Origin: Anaerolineaceae bacterium UBA700
GTDB taxonomy: Bacteria; Chloroflexota; Anaerolineae; Anaerolineales; Anaerolineaceae
Direction of reading: 5' to 3'
Length of the DNA stretch: 12,203 nt
Assembly: GCA_002298885.1 (NCBI GenBank)
Contig: DBMK01000264.1
Coordinates: 1-12,203 of the forward strand
The notes under the pieces are model-generated. The model was not told the DNA's origin. It ran no database searches and was given only the letters and a program-made list of their open reading frames with translations. Made by a program: the position numbers and the translations under genes. Each line of letters starts with the position of its first letter. Within the stretch, counting starts at the first letter, position 1. This document shows positions 6,580 through 12,203 of this stretch, piece by piece.

Positions 6580-7098
6580 ATGTCTACCCTTCAGAAAATC
6601 TTAAGCTGGCCCCCGGTTTCACGCGTCCGGCGCAACCACGCCCTCGAGCACGCCACCCTGCAGGTGCTGGCCAATAAGCACAAGATCCGCACCGCCGCCG
6701 GTTATTCCGACACCGGCGGCTTCTGGGTTATCGGTACTGTGACCACGGACGACTTGCAGGACGCCGTCAGCGAGGCCCAGGTACGCCTGCGCAGCGGCGA
6801 GCACCAACTGGCCATCCATCCCAACTGCGGCACCAATTTCGTCGCCGCCGGGGCGGTTGCCGGCAGCCTGGCCTGGCTTGGCATGGTGGGCAACCCGGGC
6901 GGCTTCCGCCGCAACCTCGAGCGCCTGCCCGTCCTCATCAGCCTGGTCACCATCGGCATCATCATGGCCCAGCCCCTCGGCCCGCTGCTGCAGCGGCTTT
7001 TCACTGTCGAGCCCGAGCTCGGCGACCTGCGCGTCACCGAAGTCGCCCGCCTCCAGCGCCCCGACGTGGTCATGCACCGGGTGCGAACGATCAATTAG
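6580..7098 (+). CDS. small membrane protein resembling DUF6391
   Basis: The product is 172 residues with no known function. Its N-terminal soluble part opens with RRNHALEHATLQVL (17-30), which I recognise as the hallmark of DUF6391 proteins; the assignment is from memory, not a search. The motif H20-A-L-E23-H24 has the HxxEH spacing of inverted zinc-binding sites in M16 peptidases. A second conserved-looking patch is HPNCGTNF, just before the membrane part. Two hydrophobic segments follow: FVAAGAVAGSLAWLGMV and LPVLISLVTIGIIMAQPLG. The C-terminal tail ends RVRTIN. A strong Shine-Dalgarno and a 15-base gap after radA indicate co-transcription. Its TAG stop begins a long hairpin. Placement between radA and holA does not reveal a role, and no such role is claimed. 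Confidence 0.85.
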   Translation: MSTLQKILSWPPVSRVRRNHALEHATLQVLANKHKIRTAAGYSDTGGFWVIGTVTTDDLQDAVSEAQVRLRSGEHQLAIHPNCGTNFVAAGAVAGSLAWLGMVGNPGGFRRNLERLPVLISLVTIGIIMAQPLGPLLQRLFTVEPELGDLRVTEVARLQRPDVVMHRVRTIN

Positions 7099-7152
7099 TT
7101 TATTTTGGTTTTTGAGAGCTGCGAAGCAGCCCTCAAAAACCAAAATAAACTA
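7096..7152. repeat. 27-bp inverted repeat with 3-base loop between two genes
   Basis: Arms 7096-7122 and 7126-7152 pair over 27 positions with a single A/C mismatch and a GAA loop. The stem starts with the TAG stop of the upstream gene and ends 9 bases before the holA ATG. The inner part is G/C-rich (GAGAGCTGC) and the outer part A/T-rich. No clear T-run follows in the plus direction, so it is more likely a transcript-stabilising or attenuating hairpin, or a dispersed repeat, than a standard terminator. Confidence 0.85.
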
Positions 7153-7161
7153 TTAATTCAT

Positions 7162-8157
7162 ATGACTTCCGAGAAACCTGTCGTTTACATCGTTCACGGC
7201 GACGACAAAATGGCCATGGAGCATTTTGTCGCCAACCTGGTGGCGCGCCTGGGCGACCCGGGCATCGCCGAGCTGAACACCACCCGCCTCGAAGGGCGTC
7301 TCGCATCAGACGAGGACATCCGCACCGCCGCCCTGGCCGTACCCTTCCTGGCCGATCGGCGGCTGGTGGTGCTGGCCAACCCGCTGGCCCGGCTTAACTC
7401 GCCCGCTGCCCGCCAGCGCCTGCTCAAGCTGCTGGACGGGCTCCCCGAAACGACTGCCCTGGTGATGCTCATCGAAGACCACCTGCACTACCGGGGCTGG
7501 GAGGTGCTCAAGGCTGACCAATGGTTGATGAAATGGGCCGAAGGCGCAGGCAAGCGCGCCCTGATCCACGCCTGCCCGCTGCCGGATGGGCGTGAAATGC
7601 CGGGCTGGATCATGAAGCAGGCCCAGGCGGAGGGGGGCAAGTTCACCCGCGAGGCCGCCCTGGCCCTGGCCGACCATACCGGCAGCAACACCGCCCTGGC
7701 CATGCAGGAGATCACCAAGCTGCTCACCTACGTCGACGTGCAGCGCCCGGTGGAGTTGGACGACGTGGAGCTGCTGGTTGCCTCCGGCGGGCCGGTGAGC
7801 GTGTTCGCATTGGCCGAGGCTATGGCCGGGCGCAACACCCGCCTCGCCTCGCGCCTGCTGCGCGCCCTGCTGGTCGACAACGAGTCCTCGCACCTCTTTG
7901 GTCTGGTCGTGCGCCAGTTCCGCCTGCTCCTGCAGATCCGAGAAATCCTGGACGAGGGCGGCGACCAGAACCAGGTGCTGCGGGAGATGAAAAATCTGCC
8001 ATTCGCCAAACAATATATTGACCAGGCCCGCCGCTTCACCCAGGCCGAGCTGGACGCCATCCACCACCGCCTGCTCGAGCTGGACGAGGCCATGAAAACC
8101 AGCCAGCTCCCCGACGAGCTGGCCCTGGAACTGCTGGTTACTGAGATCGGGGCGTAA
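7162..8157 (+). CDS. holA: DNA polymerase III delta subunit
   Basis: HolA is the clamp-loader subunit that opens the beta sliding clamp during replication. The product is 331 residues, the usual length. The N-terminus VVYIVHGDDKMAMEHFV (7-23) matches the typical 'IYLLxGEDxxLxxE' opening of the family. A divergent RecA-like domain follows (to about residue 140), then a helical lid and the C-terminal collar domain (about 210-331, containing VFALAEAMAGRNTRLASRLL). As usual for delta, no working Walker A is present. ATG 7162 was chosen because the family N-terminus starts immediately after it; an in-frame TTG at 7105 lies inside the hairpin stem. There is no Shine-Dalgarno, and the hairpin ends 9 bases upstream, so translation may depend on coupling or on a short leader. 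It shares strand and proximity with radA and the DUF6391-type gene. Confidence 0.9.
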   Translation: MTSEKPVVYIVHGDDKMAMEHFVANLVARLGDPGIAELNTTRLEGRLASDEDIRTAALAVPFLADRRLVVLANPLARLNSPAARQRLLKLLDGLPETTALVMLIEDHLHYRGWEVLKADQWLMKWAEGAGKRALIHACPLPDGREMPGWIMKQAQAEGGKFTREAALALADHTGSNTALAMQEITKLLTYVDVQRPVELDDVELLVASGGPVSVFALAEAMAGRNTRLASRLLRALLVDNESSHLFGLVVRQFRLLLQIREILDEGGDQNQVLREMKNLPFAKQYIDQARRFTQAELDAIHHRLLELDEAMKTSQLPDELALELLVTEIGA

Positions 8158-8196
8158 AACTGGCATGAAGCTTGCTTAGAATCCCCTTACAGGTTC

Positions 8197-8224
8197 TTGT
8201 ATTTTACAGACCCTGATTTATAAA
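8197..8224 (+). promoter_or_regulatory. candidate promoter for the secreted M23-like protein
   Basis: TTGTAT (8197-8202) and TATAAA (8219-8224) are separated by 16 bases. The -10 region lies in a small dyad, CTGAT (8213-8217) with ATCAG (8226-8230), around the palindrome TTTATAAA. The start point would be near 8231, about 20 bases before the ATG. The -35 match is weak. Confidence 0.4.
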
Positions 8225-8250
8225 TATCAGTGAGGAATAACAGGGACACC

Positions 8251-11200
8251 ATGAAGATTCTACGCCCGCTGCTCATCAACTGCATACTTATCGCTGTATT
8301 GCTCGCTCCCTTCGATGCATTTGCCGCCCCTCCGCCACCGACCCCTCCGCCGCCCAGCGTCGATCCCGCCCAACGCCAGGCCATCGAGCAGGCAGTGCAG
8401 GACGCCGTCAAGGCCCAGCAGCCTGGCAAGTTATTTTTTATGATCTACGACGTGCGGGTCGACCAGATCCAGCTCAGCCCGGATAAGACCCAGGGCCTGG
8501 CCTGGCTGACGCCGGTCAACCCCGCCGACGGCAGCTCCGTGCCCACCGAGCCGGCCATTGCCGTGGTCGACCTTTTGCCCCAGGGCGACAGGTGGAACGT
8601 CACCCTGCCAACAGATCCAGCCTACGCCGGCGCCGTCGCCGGCCTGCCCAAGTCCCTGCTTTCCCCCGAACTGGACCAATCGATTTTAACCCAGACCACT
8701 ATTTCCCCGCTGGCTACCCAGGTCTTTACCGGTTATTACCTGCCCTGGCAAGGCGGCCAGGGGAAGATCCTCAGCGGCAGCATCGGCCATTTCCTCATCT
8801 ACCATTCGTGCACCATCGCCTCCTGCCGCTATGCCTACGACTTCTACGACGGCACGCGCTTCCCGCTGGAGGCCTCCAAGAGCGGCACAGTCTGGGCGTG
8901 GTACGACGGCCACCCCAACGATGACCATTCCGGCCCCAACTACCTGGTCCTGCGCGATCCCACCACCAATCCGGTCACCTACCAGCTTTACTACCACCTG
9001 GCCCAGGGCACCATCCCCGCCAAGCTCAAGAAAGTTGGCACGGTGGTGAACCGCGGCGATTTCATCGGCAACGCCGATAACACCGGCTATTCCACCGGCA
9101 ACCACCTGCATTTCATGGTCTATGCCGACCCGACCACCCCCGGCAGTTCGTGGGGCAATTCGGTCGACATCGTCTTTGAGGATGTGAAGGTCAACGGCGG
9201 ACGGCCGCGCACCAAATATGAAGCCCAAACCTATCCAGGCTACGGCACCCAATTCGTGGCCAACGACATTTACGTCTCGGGCAACAAAGGCCCCACCCCG
9301 CCAACCGGCACGCTCAGCGCTCCGGCGCCGTGGACGGTCGTCAACGGGCCGACCGTCACGGTGAGCGGCCAAGGCTACGATAACGTGGCCGTCACCAACC
9401 TGCAGGTCGCCGTCGATACCAACGGCACCTGGACCGCCGTCAGCCCGCTGCTGACCGCAAATCCGTTCACCACCACCGTCGACCTGTGCGCCGCCGGCGT
9501 CCCCACCGGCCCGCTGACCCTCGGCCTGTGGGTGTGGGATAACGAAGGCACGCGCACCCTGCTGGCCCAGGACGCGCGCCCCATCGTCATGAATTATTCC
9601 TGCCAACCCCCGCCGCCGGCCTGCACGGTGGGCGTCGGGCAGGTGGGGCTGTTCAGCCTGCCGGATTTCCAGGGGGCCTGTACGGTCTTCACCCCCAACG
9701 GCGGGATCAACAACGCCGGCATCTACGACACGGCGCGCCTGGGGGCGGTGGGCGATAACGCCGCCGCCTCGGTGCTGGTGGGCGCCAATGTGATGGCCAC
9801 CCTTTACGATCTGAATTACACCAACGGCGCCTTCCAGGGGCGCCCAGAAACATTCGATGCTTCGGATGCCGGTCTGGCCGATAACCGCCTGGGCGCCGGT
9901 CGCGTTTCCTCGCTGCGCGTGCGCACCCTGGCTGCCCCGGGCGCGCCGGCGTTGAACAACCCGCCCAAAGTGCAGACGACCTCCGGCTTGACGGCTAAAG
10001 ATTCGTTCCTGCTCACCTGGAACGGCGGCGAAGGCGGGGTGGAATACCTGGTCGAGCTGACCAATATGGGCACGCTGGCCAAGCTGACTTCGCCCTGGCT
10101 GCGCAGTACGGCCTGGTCGCCCGGCTCGCTGGCAGCGGGCAGCTACGCCTGGAGGGTGACCGCCCGCAACGCCGCAGGCACCGCCGACTCCGGCGCAGCC
10201 ACCTTCAGCGTGGCGACGGGCAGCCTGCCCAATCCCACGCCCAAGTCCCTGCCTTACAGCGACAGTATGAACAACGGGGTCGGCGATTGGGTCAGCAGCG
10301 GTCTGTGGCGCCAGAGCAAGTCCAACGCCACCGGCGAGGACGCCAACAACACCTTCTGGATCGCCAACGCCAGCAGCAGCGGGACCAACCCCAGCGATGG
10401 CAGCTATGCCTCCAGCACCGTCACCGGCAGCGACCTGACCTCGCCTCCCATCGCCATCGGGCAGGGAGTCACGGCTTATCTGCGCTTCAGAGAATTCAAC
10501 CACACCGAGAGCTCCGGCCCCTATTGGGACCAGCGCCTGGTGCAGGTCTCCGCCAATGGCGGTCCGTTCACTGACGTCTACCAGATGCAGGACGACCCGG
10601 CAGACTGGTGGGTATACAGCAGCTACATTAACCTGAGCGCCTACGCCGGCCAGACCATCCGCGTCCGCTTCCATTTCGACACGGTGGACGCTACCGACAA
10701 CGCTTACCCCGGCTGGCGCATCGACGACGTGACCATCAATACCGACGGTCCAGACACGACATACGCCGAGAGCGCCCCCAACGATTCCGCCGCCACGGCC
10801 ACGCTCCTGACCATGAATTCGACCGTCAGCGGCTACATCTGCCCGGTCGCCGACCTCGAATTTTATGCTTTCAACGCCGTCGCCGGCCAGACGGTTAATT
10901 TCGACATCGACGCCCAGACCTTGAGCCCGGCCTCCAGCCTGGATTCCTACATATACTTGCTCGACACGGACGGCAAGAGCGTCATCGCCGAGAACGACGA
11001 CGAAGTACCCTGGCAGGTGCGCGATTCGCTGCTCACCTATACTTTCCACCGTAGCGGCAAGTATTACCTCAAGATCAAAGCCTGGAGCTATCCCGGTTCG
11101 AGCGTTCAGAGCTACAAATGCCAGGACTTCTTCTATACGTTCAAAATGTACGGCGGCATCCAGCCGACAGTGCAGATCACCGCGCCAGCCGCCGCCTGGA

Positions 11201-12180
11201 TTGGCGCCACCCCGCTTACTATTACCGCCCAGGCCGCCGACGGCGGCAGCGGCATGGCAAAGGTGGATTTCCTGTGGCACTCGCCAGATTGGGCCTACGA
11301 CACCTGGGAACTGCTGGCCAGCGACACCAACGTCGCCGATGGCTGGAGCGCAACTCTCGATCCGACCGGCAGAACGGTCGACGGATCGGCGCTGGTGGTG
11401 CGGGCCACCAACCGCGCCGGTCTCACCAGCACGGCCTGGCTGACTGATTTCCACTCGGACACCACCGCCCCCACCACCCGCCTGGATTCGCCCATCCCGG
11501 ACCCCAATACCTCCACCGTCATCCGGCTGACGTGGGCCGCCGCCGACACCGGCAGCGGCATCCGCTATATAGAGATCAAGTATAAAGACCTGACCGCCGG
11601 CACGGATTGGCAGCTCTGGAACACCACTATCCCCGGCTGGGCGCGCCAGGCCTTTTTCCAGGGGGAGGCCGGGCACCAGTACGGTTTCACCATCCACGGC
11701 ATCGATTACGCCGGGAACGTGGAATCGTATGACACCGTTCCAGAAACCGGCACCACCATTGCCGCCGCTTGCACCCCCGACCAGTACGACGCTGTCCAGC
11801 CCTCGGACGGCACATCCGCCGCCGCGGGCGTGCTGGCCCTGGCCTCGCCGCAGGTGCACAACTTCTGCCCGGCCGGAGACACAGATTGGGTTTCCTTCAC
11901 CGTGCCCGCTGCGGGCAACTACCTGGTGCGGGTGAAATCAGTCTCCGGCGGCGCGGCCGCCGTGCTCAACGTGACCACCGCGGACGGACAAAACGTTCTG
12001 GCCAGCGGCCAATCCGCAGCCCTCGGCGCCGGCATCGAGCTCAAGTTTACCGCTCCCGCCGCCGGGAATTACAAACTGCGCCTCGTCCCCCTCAACACCG
12101 GCCTGTGGGGCACCACCATGCAGTATTCTCTCTGGGTTGCCCCCGGCTACTGGATCTACACCCCGGTCATGCTCAAATAA
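8251..12180 (+). CDS. large secreted multidomain protein with M23-like peptidase domain
   Basis: The product is 1309 residues from ATG 8251, with AGGGA just upstream; a GTG at 8230 would only lengthen the signal peptide. Residues 1-25 form a signal peptide (cut likely after AFA), then a Pro-rich linker. An M23/LytM-like domain (about 160-320) shows RYAYDF with Asp197, YYHL with His249, and STGNHLHF with His285 and His287. The canonical His four residues before the Asp is Arg193. Next come, by my reading, an Ig-like domain (about 345-455), a beta/gamma-crystallin-like domain (458-566), a fibronectin-III-like domain (570-655), a MAM/jelly-roll-like domain (667-830), a pre-peptidase C-terminal (PPC) domain (840-967), two Ig/FN3-like domains (971-1169) and a second PPC-like domain (1174-1303). 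The tail is YWIYTPVMLK. It probably acts outside the cell on wall, matrix or polymer; the substrate is unknown. Domain limits other than M23 and PPC are approximate. Confidence 0.85.
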   Translation: MKILRPLLINCILIAVLLAPFDAFAAPPPPTPPPPSVDPAQRQAIEQAVQDAVKAQQPGKLFFMIYDVRVDQIQLSPDKTQGLAWLTPVNPADGSSVPTEPAIAVVDLLPQGDRWNVTLPTDPAYAGAVAGLPKSLLSPELDQSILTQTTISPLATQVFTGYYLPWQGGQGKILSGSIGHFLIYHSCTIASCRYAYDFYDGTRFPLEASKSGTVWAWYDGHPNDDHSGPNYLVLRDPTTNPVTYQLYYHLAQGTIPAKLKKVGTVVNRGDFIGNADNTGYSTGNHLHFMVYADPTTPGSSWGNSVDIVFEDVKVNGGRPRTKYEAQTYPGYGTQFVANDIYVSGNKGPTPPTGTLSAPAPWTVVNGPTVTVSGQGYDNVAVTNLQVAVDTNGTWTAVSPLLTANPFTTTVDLCAAGVPTGPLTLGLWVWDNEGTRTLLAQDARPIVMNYSCQPPPPACTVGVGQVGLFSLPDFQGACTVFTPNGGINNAGIYDTARLGAVGDNAAASVLVGANVMATLYDLNYTNGAFQGRPETFDASDAGLADNRLGAGRVSSLRVRTLAAPGAPALNNPPKVQTTSGLTAKDSFLLTWNGGEGGVEYLVELTNMGTLAKLTSPWLRSTAWSPGSLAAGSYAWRVTARNAAGTADSGAATFSVATGSLPNPTPKSLPYSDSMNNGVGDWVSSGLWRQSKSNATGEDANNTFWIANASSSGTNPSDGSYASSTVTGSDLTSPPIAIGQGVTAYLRFREFNHTESSGPYWDQRLVQVSANGGPFTDVYQMQDDPADWWVYSSYINLSAYAGQTIRVRFHFDTVDATDNAYPGWRIDDVTINTDGPDTTYAESAPNDSAATATLLTMNSTVSGYICPVADLEFYAFNAVAGQTVNFDIDAQTLSPASSLDSYIYLLDTDGKSVIAENDDEVPWQVRDSLLTYTFHRSGKYYLKIKAWSYPGSSVQSYKCQDFFYTFKMYGGIQPTVQITAPAAAWIGATPLTITAQAADGGSGMAKVDFLWHSPDWAYDTWELLASDTNVADGWSATLDPTGRTVDGSALVVRATNRAGLTSTAWLTDFHSDTTAPTTRLDSPIPDPNTSTVIRLTWAAADTGSGIRYIEIKYKDLTAGTDWQLWNTTIPGWARQAFFQGEAGHQYGFTIHGIDYAGNVESYDTVPETGTTIAAACTPDQYDAVQPSDGTSAAAGVLALASPQVHNFCPAGDTDWVSFTVPAAGNYLVRVKSVSGGAAAVLNVTTADGQNVLASGQSAALGAGIELKFTAPAAGNYKLRLVPLNTGLWGTTMQYSLWVAPGYWIYTPVMLK

Positions 12181-12203
12181 GAAAAGGTTTTTGGCCGCTA
12201 AAG

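Noticed and set aside
8686..11859. Open frame of 1057 codons antisense to the secreted protein gene
   Set aside because: It is a shadow of the GC-rich codon use of the plus-strand gene. Its translation is Gly/Ala/Val/His-rich with no domain, and the plus-strand frame has a signal peptide and recognisable domains.

Overview
The window suggests a GC-rich environmental bacterium, most likely a member of the Chloroflexota close to the Anaerolineae. This is inference: no rRNA or other decisive marker is present. It rests on a Clp/HSP100 ATPase of ClpC type, a mixture of strong and absent Shine-Dalgarno sites, dispersed hairpin repeats of kinds I associate with these genomes, and a giant secreted protein ending in a short hydrophobic tail (IYTPVMLK) typical of Chloroflexota exported proteins.

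Layout. Positions 1-268 hold a G/C-rich hairpin repeat and the clpC leader. clpC (269-2764, +) starts at a TTG behind a strong ribosome binding site and ends in a good bidirectional terminator. A perfect 40-bp inverted repeat (2834-2926) follows. Two minus-strand genes come next: an alpha/beta hydrolase (2925-3731), and upstream of it a TetR-family regulator (3828-4496) with a clear promoter and an operator-like inverted repeat over its own start. A gene-poor stretch (4560-5139) carries two 18-bp direct repeats, a near-consensus plus-strand promoter with a LexA/SOS-type box at its start point, a G-depleted leader, and a second, decayed copy of the inverted repeat. Then comes a plus-strand group: radA (5140-6564), a small membrane protein of the DUF6391 type (6580-7098) and holA, the DNA polymerase III delta subunit (7162-8157), with a long hairpin between the last two. 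A 1309-residue secreted multidomain protein with an M23-like domain (8251-12180) fills the rest.

How the parts fit. clpC and radA are neighbours in the Firmicutes ctsR-mcsAB-clpC-radA operon. Here they are near each other but separated by the hydrolase/TetR pair, which is flanked by two copies of the same repeat; it looks like a cassette inserted into an older clpC-radA linkage (inference). The TetR protein probably represses itself and perhaps the hydrolase. radA and possibly the genes after it could be DNA-damage inducible through the SOS-box promoter, about 440 nt upstream. The secreted protein has its own promoter candidate and appears functionally separate.

I see no transposase, tRNA, rRNA or CRISPR array. 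The most unusual items are the SOS promoter with its tandem upstream repeats and long G-poor leader, the repeat-flanked cassette, and the HxxEH motif in the DUF6391-type membrane protein.
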